NCBI GenBank assembly: GCA_028753945.1
Contig: JAPNXP010000011.1
Span: 682,001-746,000 of the forward strand
Reading direction: 5' to 3'
Origin: Hexactinellida sp. DTS-2022
Taxonomy: Eukaryota; Porifera; Hexactinellida
DNA: 64,000 nucleotides
Part shown: positions 22,222 to 33,438 of the stretch, in pieces
How the letters are laid out: each line of letters opens with the position of its first letter
How positions within the stretch are numbered: position 1 is the stretch's first letter
Position numbers and translations under genes: made by a program
Notes under the pieces: generated by a model
What the model saw: the letters and a program-made list of their open reading frames with translations, nothing else
The model's database searches: none
Told to the model about the DNA's origin: nothing

Positions 22222-25200
22222 ATGGGTAATGTTCTGGTTTGTACCTCCAGTGCATACGGGAAGTGTTACTATTGAGTTTATATAGACGAAGATGGCCAAA
22301 TTCCAGGAAGGAATAGCGTCGCAGTGAAACAATTATCGAAAGCATTAATTCGAGACGACATCGAGAAGATAGAAATCTCACTCGCAATTCCAAATCGAAT
22401 AATAGAAAAAGTAAAAGTTAGCGACGAATCGGGTATTAATTTTCTAACTCTGCTGAAGAAATGGGATGGATTTAACCCCATAGAGTTCATGCGAGTAATC
22501 GAGGAAATGGGTGACAGAGAATTGCTATCTCTAGCCAAGAAGATACCTTGGTTAATTGCATCAGTTCCAAAACAGGCCGCAACAGAAACGAAAACAGCTC
22601 ACACGTTCATAGAACTGTTACGTGACGTATCATCCTGTGATTGGGAGATAATCGGACAAAGCATAACAGAGAGTGATAACAGCGAAGAGATAATGAATAG
22701 TTGCATACAAGAGGGAATAATCTCGAAAGATCTAAATGTGCTATGCAAAGCCATGACAGAAATTGAAAGAGTCGATTTAGTACCGAAAATCCTAAATTAC
22801 GCATCTATGTTCGATGGTTTAAGCGAAGAGGAATTCAAAGCTAAACTCTTGTCAGAGATAGAATACGAAGGAGAAGATAACCATTCCCAATGGATGAGGA
22901 AATTGAGAGAGTATATGCTATTACAGCACAATGATGTTAGTGTTTTACTCGACAGCAAAATGGTTGCATTGGAATCTGTGTATACTCCACTCACTGTCAT
23001 TAAACAAAAGACAGATAGAGTCAAACCAGAGGAAGAGACCTCCGTTAAAGAGATAGAATTCCTGAGGAAAATGAAATGCAACCGATCCGTAACCATTGAC
23101 TTCGAATCTCATCTTTCCTATTGTCGCACCGAGAACCCCGAAATCTGGACACTAATTGGGAACCCAGGTTGCGGCAAGACCTTCCTTTGCAAATACGCCG
23201 GGTACCAATACGGGATGGATAATATCGAGAACTTCCAGTACCTACTGTGTATTCCCTGCAGACACACAGAATGGCATGAGATAGAAGTGGCGAGACAGGA
23301 AGACAAAGAGATCAACAAATACATTCACAGATGGCTGCGCATCAGTCTGCCACTTGGCGTGGGATGGGCAGATTCCCTCACACGATACATAATGAGGACA
23401 GGAGGGGAGAGTCTCCTATTGATTATAGACGGACTCGACGAGTTCATTAAGTCAGTCCCATTCGAGACAACTCTACTCTATCTACTCCTACAAAAGAGAA
23501 TTCTACCAAGCGCTACCATCCTACTCACCAGCAGACCGGGGGCTTGGTCAAACGTATTCAGCGAATTCGAGGATGAAATGATAATCAACAGTCACTATCA
23601 GGTGCTAGGGTTCTCGCCTAAGAACCGCGATTCGTATTTTAAGAAAAGAATGAATAATGAATCCAAACTGAAAGACACTAACAAACTATTCGAGAGACAC
23701 GAAGAACTGAACCTCTTGGCCCTGGTCCCTGTCAATGCGAGTCTGTTTAGTGCTCTGTTCAACGACACAGATGATATCCTAGCGCAGACAATTACAGACG
23801 TGTATCAAGCGCTAATAACCTATATGGTTAGGAGACAGCTGCACAGAATGGGACTAAAGAGATACACAAAAGTGTCCCACATCAGTGGCTTCGCCCCAGA
23901 AATAACAGATTGCATAAGTGCCATAGGGCTGGAAGCCTATAAAGGAATTTATGACAGAGAACTCGTATGTCAGGACGATGTGACTCTAAGTTTGGAAGAA
24001 AAGGAATACCAGTGTGAGAGACTGGGATTAATGCAAGAGCACTTCGTGGTGCTTAAGTTTGTGGGTCGAGTTAAGGTGTGGGTATACGCACACTTGACAC
24101 TGCAGGAATTCATGTCCGCAGTATGGCTTAGTTACCAGAAATGGACTCATCAATGTATGATAGTTCGGTACCTGGTGTCCTCTAATGAACTGTTCGTTAT
24201 GTTTAGAATGGTAATTCGATTCGTGTGTGGCATCTTGTGTGACAGATCTATAGCTATGCAATCAATCCTCTGCAAGAAACTAATTCCTTATACGATACAA
24301 AAGATTCCTATGTTCTATCAACTATGGCATGATCGGTATTATCATTATGATGATGATGACATGCTAGATTTATCCAATTGGAAGGAATTCTCACGTATTT
24401 TTATGGAACTATTCTCCATAGTTTTTGAATCAAAACCACTTCCCTCGTTACTTAACTATATTAAGCATATTCTATCTGAACCCTTGCACTTTTACTTTGT
24501 ATGCTGTCTCCCAAAATGAGTGGTACACATTCATACTGTCATTACCACACCTGCCACATATTCAAATATTACTCATTAATGTGGATTATATCTCCACTGA
24601 ACAGTTTCGCACTCTCATATCACGAATTGACCAATGCCATCTCAACTATCTTGCTTTGAGATTTCATAACAAAGACACTTCTACAATCCTATCTTATACC
24701 AGCATTATCTCTTCTAAAATGCCAGCTCACATTAAGATTAGTATTGAATTTGATAGGTGTAATGGCATTAAGGATTCTGATATCCTGTTCCCTCCTCCAT
24801 CCAATCAATTCACTGGGTCTCTGGGTATACATAAAACTGTCATATCAATGGATTGCATTACAAACCTGATTAGCAAATTCTCATTCATTCAATACTTATA
24901 TTATAAATTTGGGTATAAACCTCTCTGGTCAGTTCAGGAATTACTCACACATCATAAACCTAGTGAAGGATTGTTCTTAGTGGATTCTTATCAATCTTCA
25001 TTTGATATGCCCTCTAACATATTTTTACAGCTATCTTCGCTACAAGAAATACACTTGAATACAGAAGATGCCTACTCAGTCCTACCTTATCTACAGTCCT
25101 CCTGTTACCTAACATATCTAGCTATAAAGCCAACTGGTGACCCACCTCATCATGAATCTTATGGAGATATTCTTATACAGACAGTCATTAGGAACAGTAA

Positions 25201-25690
25201 TACTCTGAGAGGAATAAAGTTAATCCTATTATACTCTATAATGATTAACAGCTGGGATAGTATACTAGCTCCTATACAGCATTGTGATAAACTAATAGAA
25301 CTAGAGATCCAGGGCATTAGATCACGTCTTAATAAGGATATTATATCCCTGAATACATCTGTCGATTATCTCCAGTCATTAATCAGATTATACCTTCACA
25401 GTATTCCATTATCATCAGCAGAAGTGTATATACTATGTGATGGGTTAGCTTATAGTCCGGTTATTAAGAAAATAAAAATCAGTGATTGTAAACTTGATTC
25501 TACTTCTTGTGTACACTTCATTCACCTCATTCCTACATTGCCACAGTTGATGGAGCTTAATGTTTCATTTAATAATGAGTTTTCATCTCCAGATCCTACT
25601 CAAGTAGAGATACTGAGACAAACAGCTAAAGAGTATTCAGTGAAGTGTTATACTCGAGATTTTGTAGAAATGGACGATATTGAAGTATGA
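22222..25690 (+). CDS. NLR innate immune receptor (death-fold, NACHT, LRR)
   Basis: Cytosolic pattern-recognition receptor of the NACHT-LRR class, the type greatly expanded in demosponges. Proposed model: ATGG at 22222-22225, an 81-bp GT-AG intron (22226-22306), exon 22307-24335, a possible intron 24336-24465, and exon 24466-25690, about 1085 residues in total. The start model avoids an in-frame TGA at 22273 and works in both gene copies. The second intron is less sure; without it a one-base frame change is needed between 24422 and 24519. Domains: a helical death-fold-like region (about residues 8-90), a second helical region (about 95-165), a linker, then NACHT. NACHT has P-loop GNPGCGKT (about 286-293), Walker B LLLIIDGLDEF (about 371-381) and sensor-like LLTSRPGAW. 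The C-terminal exon has leucine-rich repeats such as LQSLIRLYLHSIPLSSAEVY. Predicted role: ligand sensing by the LRRs and nucleotide-driven oligomerisation. Confidence 0.88.
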
Positions 25691-26000
25691 ATTATTCTTC
25701 CCTAATTGTTTCTTGTAAATGCTATATTTAGTAATTGTATATTTATTCTCCATTTAGTATACACTGTTAATATAGGAACTTTTGTTATTTTGTAGTTGAA
25801 TTATTGAGTGACTATTCCCTGTATCAGCTGTTATCCCCTATGAAGCAGTTGGTATCAAATTTAATGTAAATTAGACTACAAATACAGAAATACATTAAAA
25901 TACAAATTACGAATAACTAACGAAAGCCAAATAGAATAGAGATAAGTAGGAATATGTTAGGTTGTTAGCTTCAATTAAATAATAGTACAGATAACAAGTG
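25691..26000. other. NLR 3' flank
   Basis: AT-rich convergent intergenic region between the NLR stop and the antisense exon remnant. It is conserved in copy 2 (61980-62512), where a MITE has inserted at the site equivalent to about 25935. No further gene. Confidence 0.6.
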
Positions 26001-26297
26001 TTATTTAGCACTCTTGTTCAGGTAGAACTCCTCTGCTCCTGTGGAGGGTCCTATTTCTGTAGACTTACGAGTCCGACTTCCCTTGACGGGTCCCTTGGCA
26101 GCTGTATCTCCCTTCCCATCTTCGTCTGTTAGCGGGTTCCTGAAATCGGCCAGATATTCCTTAGAGTCGTAGGCAGGGTTCTACGGGAACCTAGCCCACT
26201 TCTGTTGCCATGGTTTCCGGGACTTCCCTCCCTCGATATCGTCAATGTCTTTTCCTGTCAAACAACAAAGTAAACGAATGCCATACAAATAAATAAA
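26001..26297 (-). pseudogene. Decayed terminal exon, paralogue of 62513-62809
   Basis: Reads on the minus strand as the same exon found intact at 62513-62809: shared pieces are GGKSRK, LADF(R/Q)NPLTDE, GDTAAKGPVKG and a terminal SAK stop. In the middle, where the good copy reads WAEVRRTLSTT, this one reads into a stop (WARFP, then stop) because of substitutions and an indel near 26180-26200. The upstream exon of copy 2 is absent here. Unknown family. Confidence 0.65.
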
Positions 26298-26321
26298 CAA
26301 ACTACAAGTAAACAACAGACA

Positions 26322-26860
26322 AATCTAAAATTAAAGTTGTGCCGACAGCATGTCCTTTGGAAGCAGTGGCGGCGCCCTGGGGGGGCCAAGGGGGGGCTCA
26401 AGCCCCCCCTTGAATTTTATGTGCCCCCCTCTGAGGGGGGGCACAAAGGTATGATATTGAGTAATGTATAGGCTGAAATATATATTTCCAACACTGGCGG
26501 AGATTAAATTAAATTTGTGCCCTTCCTAATATTTTTCAGCCCCCTGTGCCCCCCCAGAGCTGGAATCCTGGCGCCGCCACTGTTTGGAAGCTCTATATCT
26601 TTGGTAGTTTGTTGATTAATAGTGTCTCCAAAAGAAAGTGCTGTAAAATAACAGATATAAAAATCTAAAATACAGCTGTGCTGACAACATGTCCTTTGGA
26701 GGCTCTATATTTTGGCCGTTGTCGCTGGTTGATGGTTATGAGTTTGGGAACTTTTCCCTTTGAATACCTGCCATTCATATACAAAAACAAATATGTCAAA
26801 ATATTATCAAAAAACAACAATAAATTTGCTGTTTGTGTAAATATATTTACAAATGTGAAA
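26322..26860. repeat. Diverged fold-back hairpins, one split by a hAT MITE
   Basis: Left-arm sequence (gttgtgccgacagcatgtcc, 26338-26357) continues after the MITE at 26583 as tttggaagctctat and then a right-arm-like stretch. A second diverged arm starts at about 26668 (aaatacagctgtgctgacaa). The short ORFs on both strands here are a hairpin artefact. Confidence 0.7.
26364..26582. mobile_element. hAT-type MITE, 219 bp, exact 8-bp TSD
   Basis: Termini are cagtggcggcgcc and ggcgccgccactg, an exact 13-bp inverted repeat. Target duplication tttggaag lies at 26356-26363 and 26583-26590. G/C-run rich interior, no ORF. It sits inside a fold-back hairpin copy, so it is younger than that copy. Confidence 0.95.
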
Positions 26861-26960
26861 TGACATGCTAGCAAACATAACGTGTAGACTACGGACTAAT
26901 ATTTCAAGACTTTATCACCAATTAGCAATAATAAATCATTTTTGGACATATACAACTTTA

Positions 26961-27693
26961 CCAGGCTTGTCAAAAGTCAGGTCAATACCTGAACCGACCT
27001 GACCTAACCTTTAGAAGACCGAGGTAATAAAATTAATTAGTGTTGTTGAATAACAAGGTACATTATTTTCTATACAGTAGATTTATGAAAGCCCCAAACT
27101 ATTAATCTAACTAACACTGGTGCAGTATGAATTACTATGCATATGGGGGATGCAAATGCAATACTTTGCATACTCCCAGACCTGCTACTGTACGCAGTGG
27201 TATATATGATGCTATTATGTTACACAAGGGATTCACGGGACTTTAAAACTACGTAACGCATAACTCCCGAAATTTGACACCCCCAGCCTTAGAAAAGTTT
27301 CGAAAAAGATATTTACAAAATGGGACGTCAAAACCAGGTTTGTCAAAAGTTCCCTAATTGTTAACTCAGGTCAGTTCTTTAAAATTAATTGTTCCCGTCA
27401 GGTCCTTTGGAAAAAATATTGGAATTTGGAACCAGGTCTTTACACGTCCTTTTCAGGTCATTTCAGTTATTTAGCTATTTAAGTGTGTGATAAACTTAAT
27501 TCGATTTTGTTTCCCATAAATTAACATGATTTACCATAAAGTGTGATAGAAATTCATCTAAAATGACGATAACACCAGGTTTGTCAAAAGTTCTCTAATT
27601 GTTAACTCATTTTAGGTCTTTAACCAAATTTTCCTCAGGTCACTCAAAACTCAGGTCGATTTAGTTAATGAACTGAACTTTTGACAAGCCTGG
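26961..27693. mobile_element. TIR element of about 730 bp with internal sub-repeats
   Basis: Ends are ccaggcttgtcaaaagtcag and acttttgacaagcctgg, an inverted pair. Inside, 'ccaggtttgtcaaaagtt' recurs near 27330 and 27579, so the element contains internal copies of its own end. No clear target duplication; no transposase. Flanking 26870-26960 and 27694-28020 hold nothing recognised. Confidence 0.7.
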
Positions 27694-28022
27694 TCAAATC
27701 ACAGAATAAGAGAGGAGAGCATATTTATACCTTCGGGATAACTATTTTTCTCCGGGAAATATAATCGTATTATATGCAATTGTGCCAGCCTATTTAATTA
27801 CCTCATCTGATCAAGATTCCAAATACTGAACAACTGTTATAAAACTACATTCCCTAGGTTCACAGCTCCAGGTGAAGAATATTTAGGAGTGTTGTTCTTA
27901 AATAATTAAAACTCATTTGTTTTATGATACTTCTTTACAAATTAACAATAGTAGTTTTGTATATGAAATGGCTAGATTATTGTCTCATAAAGAATTCATT
28001 CAAGTCCCAGGTAGATAAGATA

Positions 28023-28218
28023 CGAGCTACGAGGGGAAGTTACTAGAGCTCACCAGACACCAGATGCTACAAGAGAGAGAAACAGCACTGCTGTCAGAGT
28101 TGCAGCGGTTAGAAGAAAGCTATATAGTAGAGGAAGTTGAAAAGAAAATTAGTCAACTGAGAGAGAGCAAACTATTTCTACTCGATAACAAGAAGAGAAA
28201 AATTCTTGAAAAGACTTA
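28023..28218 (+). CDS. Orphan terminal exon, coiled-coil protein of unknown family
   Basis: An open frame of about 64 codons ends at TAG 28216-28218. It starts near an acceptor-like ataag/atacgag, since an in-frame stop lies just upstream. The peptide is strongly charged and heptad-like: KLLELTRHQMLQERE, ALLSELQRLEES, VEEVEKKISQLRESK and KKRKILEKT before the stop. Composition and the absence of repeats argue for a genuine exon. Upstream exons are not found within about 1 kb, which is transposon sequence. The adjacent MITE's target site overlaps the stop codon (acttagag). The gene may be live with distant exons or be a fragment. Confidence 0.5.
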
Positions 28219-28221
28219 GAG

Positions 28222-28343
28222 CAGCGATTCCCAACCTTTTTAAACCGTGGACCCCTTATAGTAAATATTATACATTCTGTGGACCCCCTCCCATTGTCCG
28301 TAATACATACTGGGGTCCATGGATCCCAGGTTGGGAACCACTG
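28222..28343. mobile_element. hAT-type MITE, 122 bp, exact 8-bp TSD
   Basis: Termini are cagcgattcccaacc and ggttgggaaccactg. Target duplication acttagag lies at 28214-28221 and 28344-28351. The interior holds two inverted 'gtggaccc' blocks. Insertion re-created the stop codon of the coiled-coil exon on its left side. Confidence 0.94.
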
Positions 28344-28351
28344 ACTTAGAG

Positions 28352-29160
28352 TGTTGTTCTCTGGATAGCCAAATTTAAAAAATCTGCATTACAAGTTATG
28401 TATATTGTAATCAGGATATTAAATTACATTTCATTGATAAATCCCAATGTATATTATAAACTTCCTAAAGGTTTACATATTCTACTTTGTGGATCCTAAT
28501 TCGGAAATTCTCCTGTATCATACAAGTACGTAGGATCATTATAGATTTTATGAATTACTTTCAATATCAATATTAACCGTGTTCTTACTAACTAGGTTAA
28601 TGAGGAAATTAATAAAGTAGTAATTGAACTATCCTGAGTTAGTTAACAACTTGATTATAGATAACTTAAGATGGCTTGCAAATTGCAAGTTGCAATTCAT
28701 AACATATTTAATTGAATCCGATAGCAAAGAATCCCAAATACCTAATATCTGAATACCATTAATTGAAATAGAACCACAATATTGGATTACTCAGTAGCTA
28801 TAAGTAAGAATAGCTTGAAATTCATTTTGCTTTACTTAAAACTTTACACAACTCTTCAATAAAAACTAAACAGGTAAGTTGGCTCTATGCCTTGGGTGTC
28901 TATCCGATGCCCTTATAATAGAACTAAATTATTTAGTCTTCTATTAATTTACTTAATTCTCCTTTGAAATTTTGTTTGTTTCAACAAAAGGACTATTTTT
29001 TTAAAGTTAATCACCTCTTCGTTCTCCTTTAATGGATATTTCCAGTTAAAGTGCTTTTTCAACTGAAAACGCTATTTGACTGCAAGTCTGCAACAGATAT
29101 ACGTGTAATATCTATCAGTTTTATTTCTTTTGATGGCACTCGCGTTACAGTTACAAAATA
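28352..29160. other. Gene-free AT-rich stretch
   Basis: About 800 bp with no long open frame, repeat family or RNA gene that I can recognise. It may hold the 3' untranslated region of the exon ending at 28218. Confidence 0.5.
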
Positions 29161-29164
29161 TGTG

Positions 29165-29310
29165 TTCAGCTCAGGGAATGAAAGGTTCACGAACGGACAG
29201 AATTGACGCAATTCAGTTCATCTTAAATTTACGCACGTTCAGTTCGTTCACGGGCTAACCCGCGTTCGTTCAATCCGTTCAGTTCATTTAGTTCAATTCG
29301 TTCAGTGTAC
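29165..29310. repeat. Short CGTTCA-rich repeat
   Basis: Roughly 140 bp in which 'cgttcagttc' and 'gttcgttca' recur (for example at about 29234-29304), with an opening acgaacgg in the opposite sense. It resembles the subterminal region of a small transposon. No gene. Confidence 0.5.
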
Positions 29311-29620
29311 AGTGAGTGGGTCGAACTATTCCGTTTATGATAGACTGTTCTATCCCCCAAGCTGTTATTGAAGTTCAGGTTAAGATGCTAGAATCTAAGC
29401 TAAGAGACATGAGTCCACTGGGTGACCCGCATTGGACCATCTCAAACTTGGGAGGTATGTATTCCTCGTCGAATACACATAAAGGTGAAAACACAACATC
29501 TACACTTCCTATTATAATACACCCATATCACTAATGTACAAGTTTCCAACAATAACCAATTTGAGTAATTATTTATATAAACTTCACCTTCAATCTGTTT
29601 CTTGAATATTCAATTATTTA

Positions 29621-31049
29621 ATGTTTCTATCCTTTCCTATTTTCCTGCTACTTTGCAGTTATACCCCTGGCCCTGGGGTACATGGAATTTGCAATGAGCA
29701 GGAACTATCTTGTGATATTCGTAATACTTCCAGTTCCTGTACAATCAGGGCATCTAACGGAACTAGAACAAGCTACCTTATAGCTACTGGAAGAAATTAT
29801 ATTATCTTTGATGTGTATTTGACGGAGAATAATGAAACTCTCTCACTGGATATACATGAAAGGTATAACCAGATTCGAAATGTATTTTATGATACAATCT
29901 CGATTGAATTCAAAAAGACTCAAATGGACATCCGAACACTAATTTTACTTGCATACCCTCTGTTAAACTTGTTGAGTATAATTATGGAAAGCGATCGAAT
30001 ACAAGACTTCGTAAGTTCGTATGCTGAGATATGTAGCACTTGAGAAATAGTAAAAGAAATCATAAGGACAATATATAACAGCACCTGCGTCTCAACTTCC
30101 TTACGCTACCTAATGTAACCATTCTACTGTCAATGCTAATTCTACCTAACTTGAATTCGTTAAAAGATTGGATCAATCAGAAGACGCACAGTGGTATCAT
30201 TCTATTCCCAGCAGTTTTGAGTATACTACTGTTATGAGATGAGTTTCGAGAATACTACTTTATTGAGAATTTATATCTGGAAGGAATACAATACCTCTAT
30301 AGTTATCAGTTTTGAGAACATTTGGTTTGTACAGGTTTTTACTAATTTCACATTTGAAGATAATGCACTATCTGGATTAGATGGAGTGACAGTAATATAT
30401 ACTTGGCACTTGCAAACAAATTTAGATTTGGTTTCCCAAGAGACCTTTCCTAGTCTAACATTTTTCGATTTAAGCTCTTCTTTTCTAACTACACTCGATC
30501 AAAGATTTTTTCAGAAACAGAAATAATTATCCAGATTATATGGTTATTCTAATTCATTCCATTGTGACTGTGAGATGGCATGGGCTAATTAGTCATGCGA
30601 CTATTAATCTAGGTTGGATTGTTACAGGCACGTATGAAACCCCTTCCAGTTTGAATGGAAACACAATAAGTAATAGTTCCAATTACGTTAACTTTCCGAA
30701 CCAATCTTACCATTGCTTCAATGATACATTCATTTGTTCTCCTGAGAGCATCTGTGTTAACACTGCAGACAGTGCTTACTGTGAATGCGTAGAAGCGTAC
30801 TGTGGCTGTGGAGATGGATTCACTCTAAACCCCACTTTTACTGTGAAGATATTAACGATGTTCTACTTCCAACAACTGTGAACACAACTGTACAAACACA
30901 GTAGGTTCCTAACTTCCTATACATGTTCCTGTTTGGGTGGTTTCACGCTACAATCAGATATGTCATCCTGTGTATCAGGAGTTAGTCAGCTGAAAGCTCC
31001 TATACTCCTTGCACTCCTCTCTCTACTCTTGCATGCCTCAATTCCTTGA
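29621..31049 (+). pseudogene. Decayed secreted LRR-EGF surface protein, copy 1
   Basis: Starts at ATG 29621 with a signal-peptide-like MFLSFPIFLLLCSYTPGPG, then an extracellular-looking region with several sequons (CTIRASNGTRTS). The frame breaks near 29940-30040. From about 30239 a leucine-rich stretch follows (ENIWFVQVF, ALSGLDGVTV, TFPSLTFFDLS). At about 30550 an LRR C-terminal cap is read in a shifted frame (NSFHCDCEMAW, then a stop). EGF-like modules follow (CSPESICVNTADSAYCEC at about 30740, YTCSCLGGFTL at about 30920). The end is hydrophobic (LKAPILLALLSLLLHASIP, stop 31047-31049), suggesting a GPI or membrane anchor. At least four frame breaks or stops are seen. Probably a former adhesion or recognition receptor. 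Confidence 0.65.
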
Positions 31050-31287
31050 TTTATCGTATAGGATTAACTCTATTCATTTTTCTAAAGTTATTTTATAGTT
31101 GTTATTCTTTACGAATTTATATCTTTTATTAATTTCCTTGACCCCTCTCATTATTTATATTATCATTTTTTATTTGTTTTATTTATTTTTTATTCTTTCT
31201 ACACTCACTATTAATTTATAATAATGCCATGTAAAATAACGACACCGAAGTGCTCGCTACATTTCTATACATTTCAGCCTTGGCATA

Positions 31288-31415
31288 AAAAATCTAAAAT
31301 TACAGCTGTGCAGGCTCAATTTATTTGTGGATACAAAGTTAGACATACTATTAGTCATCTGACTCATCTCCGAATGAAAGTGTAGTCGGCACAGCTCTAA
31401 TTTTATTTTATTTTT
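31288..31415. repeat. Diverged fold-back hairpin
   Basis: Left arm aaaaaatctaaaattacag and right arm gtcggcacagctctaatttt keep the family ends, but the middle is diverged. It lies between the two LRR-EGF pseudogene copies. Confidence 0.65.
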
Positions 31416-31779
31416 TCATTTTGTTCGAATTTTTCTGAATTTTTGCCGTTTCCTATGCTTATTTATATCTCTTTTTATTTGTTTTATTTCAGGATTACTC
31501 TCTACACATACTAATATTTAGTAGTAAATCTCTATTTGTTATTTGTTACTTTAGATTCAGGTATTATTGGAATACTTATTATCTCATGTAAATTATATTA
31601 CTTACTTTATTTGTGGTTCACATTATAGTTCACTTATGCATGAAATTTGCTTGCAAATAGGCGAACTTGATATTAGAGGACCAGATTTAGATAAAATGCT
31701 CGTTAATACAGCAATTTCTATTGGCAAACACCACTGTATATATAATATTGCCAAACACCACTATATACTACACAATCTA

Positions 31780-32790
31780 TATATACTACTTCCTTTTATA
31801 ATACACCCATATCACTAATGTACAAGTTTCCTGCAATAACCAATTTTAATAATTATTTACAATAAACTTCACCTTCAATATGTTCCTTAGCATTCTAACA
31901 TTTAATGTTTCTATCGATTCCTATTTAACTGCTACTCTGCAGTTATACCCCTGGGGTACATGGAATTTGGACGAGCCAGAATTATATCGTTATAATATTG
32001 GTACTATTTACAGTACCTGTACAATCAGGGCATCTAACGGAACCAGGACAAGCTATCTTATTCCAAATAATTATAGAGTTCGGATGTCCATCTGAGTCTT
32101 TTTGAATTCAATCGAGATTGTATCAGAAGCATACAAAACCAATACAGATATACCTTCTGCTATATCCAATATGATAGTTTCATTATTTGTATGAAAATGC
32201 ACATAAAAGGTAATATAAGTTCTTCCAGTGGCTGCTAAATCACAAGAACACTTCTCTATGGAATCAGGCTGTTATATATTGTCCTTATGATTTGTTAAAC
32301 TACCCAAAATGCTACACACCTCTCTATACTAAATGTTGTATTCTATCGCTTTCCATACTTAAACTCAACAAGTTCAACACGACTGCTTCTCTACTATGTT
32401 ACGCTACCTAATGTCGTAATCATTCTGCCGTCACTGCTTATTCTACCTAACTTGAATAGGTTAGGATTGTTTCAAGAAGAAGACGCACAGTGCTATCATA
32501 TTATTCCCAGCAGTTTCAATAATACTCGTATTGATTATTTATACTGGAAGGAATACAACAGCTCTATAGTTACGTTACCAGTTTGCTAACTTGACACATT
32601 TGAGAATATTGTACTTGTCCAGATTTTCACTAATTTCACTTTTATAGATAACGCACTATCTGGATTAGATGGGTTGACACATTTATATACTTTTTGGGAC
32701 TTGCAAACAAATTTAGATTTGTTTTCTAAAGAGAGCTTTCTTAGTCCATTACTATTCGATTTAATCTTTTCTTCTTTAACTACATTCATC
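31780..32790 (+). pseudogene. Decayed LRR-EGF surface protein, copy 2 (tandem duplicate)
   Basis: Parallel to 29500-30530. It shares the leader (cacccatatcactaatgtac), the CTIRASNGTRTSYLI segment at about 32010-32060, the 'acgctacctaatgt' and 'gaagacgcacagtg' landmarks, and the ALSGLDG...LQTNLDL segment at about 32655-32725. It is more decayed than copy 1, with an inverted fragment in 32090-32160, and it ends before the EGF region. A hairpin remnant follows at about 32800-32840. Confidence 0.62.
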
Positions 32791-32977
32791 CTCATCCTCC
32801 GAATGAAAATGCAGTCGGCACATCTCTATTTTAGATTTTTTTATTTTATAATTTGTGTGATTTGTTAATTTTAAATTTTACTTAATTTTTTTCACTTCCC
32901 TATGCTCAATCTCTTTATTTGTTTTATTTCAGTTTACTCTTTCTACACTTACTAATATATTTGATGATCTGATGTCA

Positions 32978-33270
32978 TTATTTATCATTGTAGAGTATAA
33001 TAGCGACCTGTCCAAGATAGAAATAAATAAAATTATTCTTTGTATCCCCGAAATTCCTTCCTACAAGCCAATGCCAAACTGGATTGTATTTCAAATCAAA
33101 TTCATTTCTTATAAAATCGGCTATTTCTTGTTCCATATTGAATTTGTCCAAAGCTAATGTTGCTTGTTTATACCTTCTTGTTGCATTTCTTCTCTCTTGT
33201 CGGCATTCTTAATTTCTGCTTTTGGTTCTGATATAATTCGTTGGTAATATTGGTTTTATTTTTTATCCAT
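32978..33270 (-). pseudogene. LC8-type dynein light chain pseudogene 1
   Basis: Minus-strand reading from ATG (33268-33270) to TAA (32978-32980), about 95 codons, close to the LC8 family length. Recognisable family segments are [48 protein letters not shown], and the C-terminal [19 protein letters not shown]8 proteins form dimers in dynein and many other complexes, binding short peptides at the FYLGQ strand edge. There is one in-frame stop after codon 4 and a 1-bp loss after MQQE, so this copy is broken unless these are sequence errors. It was missed as an ORF because of these lesions. Confidence 0.8.
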
Positions 33271-33438
33271 AATCGGGGATAATCTTGGTTTATAGGAATG
33301 TTTAAATGCGACATAATCCACGTTTTGCTTCAAGTATTTGGAACAATTAATCTGTTTCATTTTGTATTTAACTCTGTAACAATAAAGTGCCTTTATTATG
33401 TTAGGCGCTTAATTCGGTCTCGTTTGTGACACAACATC

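Larger units (their letters stand above)
21490..26318 (+). repeat. Segmental duplication, copy 1 (partner 57085-62826, same orientation)
   Basis: Collinear with 57085-62826: shared leader, hammerhead ribozyme, NLR exons and the downstream minus-strand exon. Copy 2 carries several extra insertions (57337-57523, 57812-58610, 61383-61452, 62265-62449), each with an empty site here. Copy 1 is the better preserved for the NLR and copy 2 is better for the antisense exon. Confidence 0.92.

Noticed and set aside
22045-22275. 76-codon frame over the hammerhead region
   Set aside because: The reading runs through all ribozyme stems, and its analogue in copy 2 diverges after the core. The conserved signal is the RNA fold.
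22278-23324. Several minus-strand frames opposite the NLR
   Set aside because: They are antisense shadows of the NACHT-LRR reading, which has clear motifs.
24028-24261. Minus-strand 77-codon frame in the NLR
   Set aside because: Antisense shadow with no recognisable features; the sense strand encodes the NACHT C-terminal region.
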